The notes beneath the pieces are model-generated. The model had not been told where the DNA came from and searched no databases. It saw only the letters and a program-made list of their open reading frames with translations. A program made the position numbers and the translations under genes. From Virgibacillus senegalensis (GTDB lineage Bacteria; Bacillota; Bacilli; Bacillales; Amphibacillaceae), in contig NZ_LN611425.1 in assembly GCF_000821245.2 (NCBI RefSeq), forward strand, positions 241,058-301,317: a stretch of DNA of 60,260 bases, given 5' to 3'. Below, one piece after another: positions 41,677 to 50,160 of this stretch (position 1 is the first letter of the stretch; each line of letters starts with the position of its first letter).

Positions 41677-41916
41677 GTGAAGCAGCAAAAAGCTAAACTT
41701 ATCGAGGAAAAGATAGAAGATTTCGGCCGTTTTTTGGTAACGCTGTTGATGCTTAGCGCTTTTTTCTATTTAGGAATGGTAATTAATTATTACCTTGAGC
41801 CAATTGAAAGTGGCGGTCTATTACCAGCTTTATTGGTCGTTACTGTCCTGGCATCCGGATGGATTGCCGTTTTGTTGAAAAAGTGGAGGCAGCAATTAAA
41901 TGGTTTAACAGATTAA
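41677..41916 (+). CDS. yrhC: YrhC-like small membrane protein
   Basis: This 79-residue protein has two transmembrane helices (about residues 18-38 and 48-66) and charged ends. Its size, topology and place after mtnN match YrhC of B. subtilis. The GTG start follows AAGGAGGAAAT. The function is unknown. A strong terminator follows directly. Confidence 0.75.
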   Translation: MKQQKAKLIEEKIEDFGRFLVTLLMLSAFFYLGMVINYYLEPIESGGLLPALLVVTVLASGWIAVLLKKWRQQLNGLTD

Positions 41917-41929
41917 AATACTGATAATA

Positions 41930-41983
41930 AAAACCGCATGGAAATCTAGCCAAAAAGCTAGTGATGAACCATGCGGTTTTTTC
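41930..41983 (+). terminator. Terminator after yrhC
   Basis: AAAACCGCATGG pairs with CCATGCGGTTTT and is followed by TT. An inner hairpin CTAGC / GCTAG sits in the loop. The rest of the gap to sigK (41984-42171) holds nothing I recognise. Confidence 0.85.
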
Positions 41984-42171
41984 ATTCGTGTTACTGGTTT
42001 TAATTAGATTCTATAAGAGGGAATAAGTGTATTTTTTGCTTACTTTCCAAATCCACCTCACGACAAGGGACAACACAACATTTTTTGTGGCAGCAAGTGG
42101 ATAAAAAAGCTATTTAGAGCTGATTAGAGCATAGCAGAGGATAAAAGCCCAGACTCCTCCGGGAGAACTCT

Positions 42172-42876
42172 TTAATTGTCTCTTTCCTGTCGGTAATATT
42201 CATGAAACACTTTCATTAATGCACGTTTTTCAATTCTGGACACATAGCTTCGAGAGATTTTCAGCTTTTTGGCAATTTCCCGCTGTGTTAATTCCTTCGT
42301 GTTGTTAAGACCATATCGATTTATGACTACTTCTTTTTCTCTTTCATCGAGTATTCCCAGGTACTCTTTAATTTTTTCCACTTCCATATTTAATTGGATG
42401 TATTCGATTAAATCTTCATTTTCGGCTTCTAAAATGTCAATCAGACTAATTTCATTTCCCTCTTTATCCTGCCCGATTGGATCATGTAGCGATACATCTT
42501 TTTTTGTTTTTTTCAGTGCTCTTAAATGCATAAGTATTTCGTTTTCAATACATCTTGCTGCATATGTGGCCAACTTGGTTCCTTTTCCGACAGAAAAACT
42601 TTCAATTCCTTTGATTAATCCAATGGTGCCGATAGAAATCAAATCTTCCGTGTCTTCCCCAGTGTTTTCGAACTTTTTTACAATGTGTGCGACCAAGCGC
42701 AAATTATGTTCGATTAGCATATCTCTGGCGTGCTGGTCGCCTTCTTGCATTTTTTCGATGTACAGTGCTTCTTCTTTTGCTGAAAGGGGTTGGGGAAAAG
42801 CGTGGTTTTTAACATAGGAGACAAAGAACAATGTTTCCTTGATGAGGTAAGCCAATGCGCTTAATATACCCGACAA
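42172..42876 (-). CDS. sigK: Pro-sigma-K, late mother-cell sigma factor
   Basis: This 234-residue sigma-70 family protein has a hydrophobic pro-sequence ([20 protein letters not shown]) that SpoIVFB would cleave. Region 2 ([24 protein letters not shown]) and region 4 ([27 protein letters not shown]) follow. The gene is complete, with no skin-type insertion, unlike in B. subtilis. The TTG at 42876 has 7-base spacing from GGAGGTG; a TTG two codons upstream is too close. Confidence 0.95.
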   Translation of the reverse strand: MSGILSALAYLIKETLFFVSYVKNHAFPQPLSAKEEALYIEKMQEGDQHARDMLIEHNLRLVAHIVKKFENTGEDTEDLISIGTIGLIKGIESFSVGKGTKLATYAARCIENEILMHLRALKKTKKDVSLHDPIGQDKEGNEISLIDILEAENEDLIEYIQLNMEVEKIKEYLGILDEREKEVVINRYGLNNTKELTQREIAKKLKISRSYVSRIEKRALMKVFHEYYRQERDN

Positions 42877-42917
42877 AAACAAGCACCTCCGATTAGTGGG
42901 CTATCGCCTATATCTTC

Positions 42918-42946
42918 ACTCTATGTGCGGTAGGTGGAAATTGTGC
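42918..42946 (-). promoter_or_regulatory. Possible sigma-E promoter of sigK
   Basis: On the minus strand GCACAAT and CATAGAGT are separated by 14 bases, resembling sigma-E boxes. In B. subtilis, sigK is transcribed by sigma-E with SpoIIID. The -35 match is partial. Confidence 0.4.
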
Positions 42947-43221
42947 CTGTCTGCTGTTGAAACATTTATTAAACTGCCTTGCATATGAAAACAGGGTACA
43001 AAGCGGGCATTTTTAAAATGCTCCCAAAAGCAATTTGGAAGCGTGATGGTTAAAAGCCACTATGATATTTTCGTGATGATGCGTTCTATAGGATGGAAAT
43101 GATGGAATAGCCTTGCAATGAAAATACGAAAAGGGTAATTACGGCACAAAAAATTGAAACTGTGCAGTAACTGTAATAGGAATTTCCATTGCCTGTTAAA
43201 AAAGGTGGTAAACCAACGCTT

Positions 43222-43357
43222 CGGTAGCATACTTCGCTTTCCGCGGGCACGGCTTCAGCTAACTTAGAAAACCGCTTTCCCAAGTGGATCTTCAGCTCGC
43301 ACTTTCCCGCAGGAGCTTGATGCATCAACTTTTTTGGAGGGAGTCTGCGTATGCTCC
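43222..43357 (+). repeat. GC-rich structured repeat, copy B
   Basis: It shares CTTCGCTTTCCGCGGGC with copy A at 11056, and TTCCCGCAGGAG and GAGTCTGCG toward its end. Its terminal stem is GTAGCATAC / GTATGCTCC, different in sequence from copies A and C but still complementary. About 16 extra bases (near 43315-43340) interrupt the right half, flanked by GGAG on both sides. The surrounding 42950-43460 has no gene; another hairpin (TTACGGCACA / TGTGCAGTAA) lies near 43138. Confidence 0.7.
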
Positions 43358-43544
43358 CTGCACTAAGAAGCATGCTGAATGTCGCAAGCGTAGAAACTTT
43401 TTCCTTGAGACTCAACAAGCTATCTTAAAAACGGTTGTCAGGAAATAAGTTCTTCTATTTATAAGGCTCTGTTAAAGCTAATTGTTGATATTTGATAAAA
43501 ACGAACAAACGTTCTATAATGTGGTTATCAAATATAAGTTGGTG

Positions 43545-44271
43545 ATGACTGTGAGAGCAAGCGACATCCTTAAAGCCATTCAAAAACTTAACCCAGCCGA
43601 AAAGCACCGTTTAAGAGAGTATTTAATTGATGCTCTTACTGCCTCATCTTCAACTGGAACGTACTGCAAGAAATTTCAGAACGTAAGAACAAGGAGGGTT
43701 ATCGTTGTCCTGATTGTGAGTCAGACCATGTTGTGTGATTTTGGAAATACTCCACTATCGTGGATGGTCAAGAAGTGAAGAAACAGCGTTATCGCTGCAA
43801 ATCGTGTAAAAGAACATTCACTGACCTCACCAATACAGCATTAGACCGAACACGTCATCTCAACCATTGGATAAAATTCATCGAATGTATGATAGAGGGT
43901 TATTCTCTTCGTAAAACAGTGGATTTGATTGGCAACGTAACTCATGTGACCTTATTCTATTGGAGACATAAACTATTAACTGCATTAAAACAAATGGAAA
44001 TATCCAAATTTCAAGGTATCGTCGAGATGGACGAGACCTATTTCCTGTACTCTGAAAAAGGGAAAAAAAGATAAAAGACAGAAAGCCATGCAAGCGAGGT
44101 GGGTCCGCGAAAAAGCATGGCATAAGTAATGAACAGGTACGTGTATTGGTCACGAGAGACCGTGACAAAGTGACCTTTTCCCAGACGTTGGGAATGGGTA
44201 GAATGACCAAAGAACAATTGGGCAAAGCTATCGGGCATAAACTTTCAAATGAAAGGATAATTATGATTTAG
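43545..44271 (+). pseudogene. IS1595-family transposase, frameshifted and truncated
   Basis: The pieces read in order MTVRASDILKAIQKLNP, the zinc-ribbon region EGYRCPDCESDHVV, RYRCKSCKRTFTDLTNTALDRTRHL, and the start of the ISXO2-like DDE domain FQGIVEMDETYFLYSEKG and EQVRVLVTRDRDK. A base is missing near 43666. TGA follows DHVV near 43738. A base is missing in the A-run at 44063-44069. The frame ends after SNERIIMI. The C-terminal part with the remaining catalytic residues is gone. Confidence 0.88.
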
Positions 44272-44394
44272 ACAGAGTTCTCATTATCAATAATGAGGGT
44301 AAGGTTATTTTAGAGAGAGAAAACGCTAACGAAGTCACGATGAATGATATGATAATCAAAGAGGATTTAATCCCAAATATGGAAATATCTGATA
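44253..44394 (+). pseudogene. Unrelated coding fragment inside the IS remnant
   Basis: The frame reads KDNYDLDRVLIINNEGKVI and then LERENANEVTMNDMIIKEDL, which looks like real protein but is not transposase. It has no ribosome site and no family that I recognise. It may be a passenger or a deletion junction product. Confidence 0.4.
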
Positions 44395-44563
44395 CTTTAA
44401 CAGAGCCTTTCATAAAAAAGACAGTGGGGGTTTCGTCTTTTCTCCTTCTCTTAGACTTTCTGCTTGTTCTCCCAGCTATGTCTTTTGATAAGATGGTTCA
44501 TGGAGTACCAAGTGAATTCAAAAAATGTTTAGTACCCTCGTTTATAAACAGGGAGCCGTTCCT

Positions 44564-44683
44564 AGCGAAGAAAATACCTGGAGACTCCAGCGGGAGGAAA
44601 GGCATCGGTGAGATTCCACAGAGCGTCAGTTCGAGGAAGCTCACCAGCCGCCCGCGGAAAGCGCAGGGTATTTTCGCAGCGTC
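44564..44683 (-). repeat. GC-rich structured repeat, copy C (inverted)
   Basis: Read on the minus strand, it closely follows copy A: GCGAAAATACCC, GCTTTCCGCGGGCGGCTGG, TGAGCTTCCTCGA, CTCACCGATGCCTTTCCTCC and GGAGTC then GGTATTTTC. The terminal stem and the inner stem GGTGAG / CTCACC are kept. Length is 120 bases. It lies 156 bases from the IS end. The region 44700-44790 beyond it has a short coding-like fragment (GESGERGFVGDP) of unknown origin. Confidence 0.8.
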
Positions 44684-44793
44684 GAACTCCCACTCAGCGA
44701 ATGTAAGAAGTTAGAAAGACAATTTCTAACCATGTCGTAATTTCTATTTATGGCGAATCAGGAGAACGAGGCTTTGTTGGAGATCCGGTAAAT

Positions 44794-44832
44794 GAAAAAA
44801 TCATCAGCATCTTATTTACTGCTGATGATTTC
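44794..44832 (-). terminator. Terminator of the mrp operon
   Basis: A perfect 12-pair stem AAATCATCAGCA / TGCTGATGATTT lies 30 bases after mrpG. On the minus strand it is followed by six T residues. Confidence 0.88.
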
Positions 44833-44861
44833 TTCATAACTCTGAGTATTTTGTCTTTACA

Positions 44862-45245
44862 CTATTTCATATGGTCTGGATTTTCTTTAGCTCTGATTGC
44901 TTCGGTGTAATCATCCCGCACTTTGTCTCCCCACGGCTTAACGCCGCTGCGATGCGCTGCCCGGGAAATCATATGCCCTGATACAGGAACCGTCAGCAAT
45001 ACAAACAACAATCCCAAAATCAACTTTCCGCTTAATATTCCATGTTCCACATAAAGAAACAGAAATGCGCCGATCATGATTCCGGCAATCCCTAATGTGG
45101 ATGCTTTTGTCGCTGCGTGCATCCTTGTATAGACATCGGGAAAGCGCAGCAGCCCGATGGATGTAGAAAAGATGAAGAACGTTCCTACTAGCAGGAATAT
45201 GGAAATGAGAATATCCATCAAAATATCAATGCTGGTCCCTGTCAA
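44862..45245 (-). CDS. mrpG: Na+/H+ antiporter subunit MrpG
   Basis: This is the last subunit of the Mrp antiporter. It has about three transmembrane helices and the family signature LLRFPDVYTRMHAATKASTLG. The product is about 127 residues. The TTG at 45245 has better spacing from AAGGGTG than the GTG at 45254; both overlap mrpF. An ATG at 45218, just after the mrpF stop, is also possible. The C-terminal tail is charged (KPWGDKVRDDYTEAI). Confidence 0.9.
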   Translation of the reverse strand: MTGTSIDILMDILISIFLLVGTFFIFSTSIGLLRFPDVYTRMHAATKASTLGIAGIMIGAFLFLYVEHGILSGKLILGLLFVLLTVPVSGHMISRAAHRSGVKPWGDKVRDDYTEAIRAKENPDHMK

Positions 45246-45531
45246 TGATAACACCCTTTTCTATGAATTTTGCCAATGCAATCGTCCCAATAAATAGTAA
45301 GATACCAATCAACAGTACAATATCATTCAATTTAGTCGTGACAAGCAATATGGCAATCAAACCTACCAAAGCCATTAAATTGATTCCGATAGCGTCCAGG
45401 GCGACAGCCCGGTCAGGATTTGTCGGTCCTTTAATTGCCCGAACCATCAACAGGATTAGGGAAATGGAGGTAGCTACCAAACAAATATACGTGACAACTT
45501 CTGTAATGTAGTAAAAGTCTGTAGATGTCAT
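45226..45531 (-). CDS. mrpF: Na+/H+ antiporter subunit MrpF
   Basis: This 101-residue protein has three transmembrane helices. The family motif GPTNPDRAVALDAIGINLMALV is near residue 35. The start follows GAGGTGA. It lies between mrpE and mrpG with overlaps or very short gaps. Confidence 0.93.
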   Translation of the reverse strand: MTSTDFYYITEVVTYICLVATSISLILLMVRAIKGPTNPDRAVALDAIGINLMALVGLIAILLVTTKLNDIVLLIGILLFIGTIALAKFIEKGVIIDRDQH

Positions 45532-45532
45532 A

Positions 45533-46009
45533 TTATCTAGTCACCTCCATTATGGCTCTTTCAAAGCTGTCTTTTATTTCCTTGATGGATTTCTGTGTGT
45601 CTTCAATGTGCATAGCGTGAACATAAATGAGACTGTTATCATCAGAAACGGCGATCGACAGTGTTCCCGGTGTCAGAGAAATCAAGTTGGCAAGCAAGGT
45701 TATTTCCCAATCACTTTTCAATTCAGTCGGAAGTGCAAATATTCCCGGTTTAATATCCAACTTTGGTTTGTAGACCAGTTTGACAATTTGAAGATTGGAT
45801 AAAATTAGTTCTTTGGTGAATAAAATCATTAATTTGATTACTTTCACAACCCGCTGCATATAAAAGGCATCCGGAATAAAACGCTGCAGTACAAGCAACA
45901 ACAGGATACCAATTAAATATCCAGCAAAAAAAGTAGAGAAAGTGTAGTCCTCACTCATGAACATCCACATTACCGCAATCAAAATGTTTAATAAAATTTG
46001 AAAAGGCAT
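45533..46009 (-). CDS. mrpE: Na+/H+ antiporter subunit MrpE
   Basis: This 158-residue protein has N-terminal helices and a cytosolic part with LLANLISLTPGTLSIAVSDDNSLIYVHAM, the MrpE (PF01899) signature. It lies six bases after mrpD. Confidence 0.94.
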   Translation of the reverse strand: MPFQILLNILIAVMWMFMSEDYTFSTFFAGYLIGILLLLVLQRFIPDAFYMQRVVKVIKLMILFTKELILSNLQIVKLVYKPKLDIKPGIFALPTELKSDWEITLLANLISLTPGTLSIAVSDDNSLIYVHAMHIEDTQKSIKEIKDSFERAIMEVTR

Positions 46010-46015
46010 ATAGGT

Positions 46016-47497
46016 TTACTCCTTAAAAACAGAATCGATATAGATTTCCGGGTTCATCAACTGATTGGATATATTATCTACTACCGGATAAAACATTTCT
46101 GCTCCGATTCCCAGTAATACGGTGAAAAATACCAGGAAAGCGACCGGCCAGCTCAGAGCGTTGACGGCTTTTTTATCGACCGTAATGCTTTCGTCTTTTT
46201 CACCCCAGAAACCTCTTACAAATATTTTCATAATCGATAATAAAATCAAAAGACTTGATAATAAACCGATGATCACCACGATGATCTGTCCTTTTGCGAA
46301 ACCTCCCTGCATAATCAGCAACTTACCGATAAATCCGCTGAACGGCGGAACCCCGGCCAGGACAAACGCGGAAATGAACAGTAGCCAGCCAAGAAGGGGA
46401 AACTGATGGATCAGCCCTTTCATTTTGCGCAAATCTGAGGTGCCGACTTCACGGGCAACAGCACCTACCAATAAAAACAGTGCTGCTTTGATGATCATGT
46501 CACTAACCATATAATAGACAGATCCACTCAGAGCTGTTTCGTTATAGAAACCGATCCCCATGACCATAAAGCCAACCGCAGGAATGATGTTGTAGGCAAC
46601 CACCAATTTGATGTTGTTAGTCGACAACGCACCAATTGCACCGAAAACCAATGTGAAACCAGCTATCCAAATAAATAAATCATGTGTCAATGAAGTGTTA
46701 TGAACGAACACCAGAGTAAACATCCGGATGATCGAGTAAACACCTACCTTTGTCAAAAGGGCGGCAAATAGGGCGGATACAACTGGATCCGGAACTGTGT
46801 AAGGCTTGGGCAGCCAATAATATAGCGGAAACAAAGCAGCTTTTGTTGCGAATACAAAGAATAACAATATACCGATTGTTGTCAGGATTCCTTGTTGTTC
46901 CACCTCTTGGACTCTTTGAGCCATTTGTGCCATGTTGACTGTACCCAGCACCGAATAGAGAAAAGCGATTGTCGTGACGAAAACAATGGAAGAAAATAGA
47001 TTAACCAGAACGTATTTAATGGACTCACGTAATTGGACTTTTTCGCCACCTAATGTAATCAATGCATAGGAAGCCATCAAGAGCACTTCAAAAAACACGA
47101 ACAGGTTAAATAAGTCACCAGTCAGGAATGCTCCTGACACACCTGTGATCAGCAAAAAGAAAAACGTGTAAAAGTAGAACTTTTCCTTCTTCTCTGAAAG
47201 AGAGTTGGGTGCATAAAAGACACAGGCAAGGCCGATAAGGTTTGTAGTCAATACAAGGGTGACAGCCAGCAAGTCTGCAACCAGGACAATGCCATACGGA
47301 GCTTCCCATCCACCCGTTTCCAATGTAACCGTCCCATGTTGAAATACATAGAAAAAAACGTATGCAGCAACGCCTGTACTGATCACCGACAGCAGTTTAG
47401 CTGCATGGCGTACAAACGATGTTTTTTTATGAAAGAATGCTAACAAAATCCCGGAAACAAGCGGGATGATGATTGGAAGTACTGCTAAGTTACTCAT
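46016..47497 (-). CDS. mrpD: Na+/H+ antiporter subunit MrpD
   Basis: This protein of about 493 residues resembles the NuoM/NuoN antiporter-like subunits of complex I. About fourteen helices are visible, with FEVLLMASYALITLGGEK (conserved glutamate), ATKAALFPLYYWLPKPYTVPDPVVSALFAALLTKVG in blocks, and KMKGLIHQFPLLGWLLF. The second of two adjacent ATG codons (47497) has better spacing from GAGGGG. It overlaps the end of mrpC. Confidence 0.95.
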   Translation of the reverse strand: MSNLAVLPIIIPLVSGILLAFFHKKTSFVRHAAKLLSVISTGVAAYVFFYVFQHGTVTLETGGWEAPYGIVLVADLLAVTLVLTTNLIGLACVFYAPNSLSEKKEKFYFYTFFFLLITGVSGAFLTGDLFNLFVFFEVLLMASYALITLGGEKVQLRESIKYVLVNLFSSIVFVTTIAFLYSVLGTVNMAQMAQRVQEVEQQGILTTIGILLFFVFATKAALFPLYYWLPKPYTVPDPVVSALFAALLTKVGVYSIIRMFTLVFVHNTSLTHDLFIWIAGFTLVFGAIGALSTNNIKLVVAYNIIPAVGFMVMGIGFYNETALSGSVYYMVSDMIIKAALFLLVGAVAREVGTSDLRKMKGLIHQFPLLGWLLFISAFVLAGVPPFSGFIGKLLIMQGGFAKGQIIVVIIGLLSSLLILLSIMKIFVRGFWGEKDESITVDKKAVNALSWPVAFLVFFTVLLGIGAEMFYPVVDNISNQLMNPEIYIDSVFKE

Positions 47498-47828
47498 CAT
47501 GGTTACCCCTCAATTTTTCCATATTATCTGTATTGTTTTCTTGCGCTGCCCGGTAAGATAACACCAGCAGCAGACTAGTCAAACCGAAACTGATTACGAT
47601 AGAAGTAAGAATCAGCGCCTGTGGAAGCGGGTCAGTATATTCACTAATACCCGTTTCCAAAACGGGAGGAGCGCCTCGTTTCAATTTCCCCATGGTTAAA
47701 ATGAACAAGTGGGCTCCGTTGGAAAGAATAACTGTGCCGATTACGATTCGAAGCAGCTGCTTTTGCAGTAAATTATAAATTCCTGCCGCAAATAAAATTC
47801 CGGCAACAATCGACATGATGATTTCCAA
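47490..47828 (-). CDS. mrpC: Na+/H+ antiporter subunit MrpC
   Basis: This 112-residue, three-helix protein is homologous to NuoK, with GTVILSNGAHLFILTMG and DPLPQALILTSIVISFG. The TTG start at 47828 follows AAGGAGGG, which itself lies inside the end of mrpA. It begins right after mrpA, so there is no room for mrpB between them. Confidence 0.94.
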   Translation of the reverse strand: MEIIMSIVAGILFAAGIYNLLQKQLLRIVIGTVILSNGAHLFILTMGKLKRGAPPVLETGISEYTDPLPQALILTSIVISFGLTSLLLVLSYRAAQENNTDNMEKLRGNHDE

Positions 47829-47829
47829 T

Positions 47830-50160
47830 TTATTTTCCCTCCTTGCTGCGAAGCTTTATCAAGCTGTAGATACTGAACGCGGCAATGCCCAACACGGTGA
47901 TTTCAAACAGTGTATCCAGTCCGCGCATGTCAACGAGAATCACGTTTACTACGTTGTCTCCACCACCGAGATCATGCGAGGTTTCCAGAAAGTAGTCTGA
48001 AATGGTATCGAACCATTTGCTACTATGCGCAGAGATACCAACTAAGGCCATCAAGGCACCAAAGCCGATAGCGATCACCGCATTTGTAAGGCGGAATCCT
48101 GCTCCTTCCTTCCTCCGGCTTAACTGCGGCAAATGATGGAAGCAAAGCAGCAGCAAAGCGACCGTTATGGTTTCGATTACCAACTGGGTCAAGGCAAGAT
48201 CAGGCGCACGGTAAAAGACAAACAGCAATGCCTGGCCATACCCCGATACACCGAGAATGATAATGGCAGCTACATTGTCCTTGGCGAGAATGGTACCGAG
48301 TGCACCTGCAATTACCATTATTCCCACGAGGATTTCAGGCAACGTAATCGGAGCCAGGTCGTCGGTATGAAAGGTGAAACCATTGGTTCCGGCCATTACA
48401 AGTGCTGTTACAATGAGAACAGTAGAAATAATAAGTGCTGTATATCTGCGCAGCGAACCATTCATATATCCTTTGGTCAGTTTTGCCGTATATACATCTA
48501 ATCCTTCCATTGTGGCATTATATACCCGGTTAAAACTCAGATTTCCTGGGATAAGTTTATAAATATTCCACCACTTTTTCCGGAATAGATACATTAAGGT
48601 CCCTACTGCCACCACAATTAAAGACATGTAGAACGCAGGTGTCAGACCATGCCAGTAAGCGATGTGCTCATGGACTTCCTCTCCGCTAATCGCTTTGGCA
48701 GCATGCGCGAGAAGGGTCTCATTGAATAAATGAGGAAACAGCCCGATAAAGATTACGCCGAACACAAGAATGATAGGGGATACCAGCATTCCAATGGGTG
48801 CCTCGTGCGGTTTCATTGGCAGCTGATCCAATTTCTGTTTTCCGGTAAATGTCCCGAATAAGAAATACATAGAGTAAACAAAGGTAAAAATGCTTCCGAA
48901 TACTGCGAGATACGGAATCGCCTGTTTCATTACAGTAGCAATTAATAGCGTCGTATCGCCAATATGGAGCGTATTTTCAAAAAATAATTCTTTACTATAG
49001 AACCCATTTAAAAAAGGCAATGGAACACCGGCCATCGAAAGTGCAGCAAACATTGCCAGGGTAGCTGAAATCGGCATCAGCGTCATCAATCCCCCGAGTT
49101 TGCGGATATCCCGTGTGCCTGATTCGTGGTCGATGATTCCAGCTATCATAAATAAGCTTCCCTTGAAAGTTGCATGGTTCAAAATATGAAAAACAGCTGC
49201 GAAAACAGCGGCTTCCGTTCCAAAGCCGAGCATGGCCATGATCATACCAAGCTGACTGACTGTTGAAAAAGCAAGGATTCCTTTTAAGTCTGTCTGTCTT
49301 ACGGCCATGTAGGAAGCCCAGCACAGCGTTAAAATACCGATTCCACTCACTATAATAAAGAACCATTCATAATTGTGGAAGATTGGTGAAAACCGGGCTA
49401 CAAGATAAATTCCCGCTTTTACCATTGTAGCGGAGTGGAGATACGCACTGACAGGTGTCGGTGCCTCCATGGCATCAGGCAGCCAAATATGAAAGGGAAA
49501 TTGAGCCGATTTGGTAAAAGCACCTAGTAGAAGCAATACAAGTATTAATGGAAGATATTCGCTTGATAGAATAACATCTACATTGCTGATCATTTGCTGT
49601 ACACTAGTCGTGCCGGTTGTAATATGTAAAAGCATAAAGGCACCAAGCATGCTCAATCCGCCGAACACTGTGATCATCATGGATTTCATGGCTCCATATC
49701 TCGATCCTTCACGATGGTTCCAATACCCGATTAATAAGAAGGAAGAAATGGATGTCAGCTCCCAAAACGTGTACAGAACATATACATTATCAGATAATAC
49801 AACCCCTAACATCGCTGTCATGAACATTAACAGGTACACATAAAAGTGTGCCAGCTTCTCGGACTTATGTAAGTAAAAGATAGAGTACAAAGTCACCAGG
49901 GCACCAATGCCGCTGATTAACAGTACAAACAATAAACTTAACCCATCCAAGTAAAAGTCAAGTGAGATTCCCATCGAAGGGATCCATGAGTAGTGTTCCA
50001 TCTCCGGGGAAAAACCTTCTCCCAAAAAACGGGCAAAAAAAATGAATATTCCAAGAGGTATGAAAAATACAAAGATTCCAGTATGGATTTTATCTTTGTA
50101 TTTACTCAATAGAGGAATGAAAATTGTCAAGATTAATGGTAATAAAACTGCGAATAGCAT
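47830..50160 (-). CDS. mrpA: Na+/H+ antiporter subunit MrpA
   Basis: This 776-residue protein has the N-terminal NuoL-like proton channel (ELTSISSFLLIGYW, AQFPFHIWLPDAMEAPTPVSAYLHSATMVKAG in blocks) and the C-terminal MrpA extension with GVSGYGQALLFVFYRAPDLALTQLVIETITVALLLL. The protein ends with GGGDNVVNVILVDMRGLDTLFEITVLG, the usual MrpA end. The MrpB signature (NPGGGFIGG) is absent from the chain, so this is not an MrpAB fusion. AAAGGAGGA precedes the ATG. Confidence 0.95.
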   Translation of the reverse strand: MLFAVLLPLILTIFIPLLSKYKDKIHTGIFVFFIPLGIFIFFARFLGEGFSPEMEHYSWIPSMGISLDFYLDGLSLLFVLLISGIGALVTLYSIFYLHKSEKLAHFYVYLLMFMTAMLGVVLSDNVYVLYTFWELTSISSFLLIGYWNHREGSRYGAMKSMMITVFGGLSMLGAFMLLHITTGTTSVQQMISNVDVILSSEYLPLILVLLLLGAFTKSAQFPFHIWLPDAMEAPTPVSAYLHSATMVKAGIYLVARFSPIFHNYEWFFIIVSGIGILTLCWASYMAVRQTDLKGILAFSTVSQLGMIMAMLGFGTEAAVFAAVFHILNHATFKGSLFMIAGIIDHESGTRDIRKLGGLMTLMPISATLAMFAALSMAGVPLPFLNGFYSKELFFENTLHIGDTTLLIATVMKQAIPYLAVFGSIFTFVYSMYFLFGTFTGKQKLDQLPMKPHEAPIGMLVSPIILVFGVIFIGLFPHLFNETLLAHAAKAISGEEVHEHIAYWHGLTPAFYMSLIVVAVGTLMYLFRKKWWNIYKLIPGNLSFNRVYNATMEGLDVYTAKLTKGYMNGSLRRYTALIISTVLIVTALVMAGTNGFTFHTDDLAPITLPEILVGIMVIAGALGTILAKDNVAAIIILGVSGYGQALLFVFYRAPDLALTQLVIETITVALLLLCFHHLPQLSRRKEGAGFRLTNAVIAIGFGALMALVGISAHSSKWFDTISDYFLETSHDLGGGDNVVNVILVDMRGLDTLFEITVLGIAAFSIYSLIKLRSKEGK

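Larger units (their letters stand above)
43465..44407. mobile_element. IS1595-family insertion sequence remnant
   Basis: Exact 13-base terminal inverted repeats GGCTCTGTTAAAG (43465-43477) and CTTTAACAGAGCC (44395-44407) bound a broken transposase gene. The flanks ATTTATAA and TTTCATAA agree at six of eight positions, consistent with a decayed 8-base target duplication as made by this family. The part from about 44253 to 44394 is not transposase sequence. The element is not autonomous. Confidence 0.85.

Noticed and set aside
44340-44714. A 124-codon frame running from the IS remnant into repeat copy C
   Set aside because: It spans the IS terminal repeat and the inverted repeat copy, so it is a chimera of relics rather than a gene.
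47830-50160. MrpA as an MrpA-MrpB fusion
   Set aside because: The chain ends with the normal MrpA C-terminus, is not longer than single MrpA proteins, and lacks the MrpB glycine motif.
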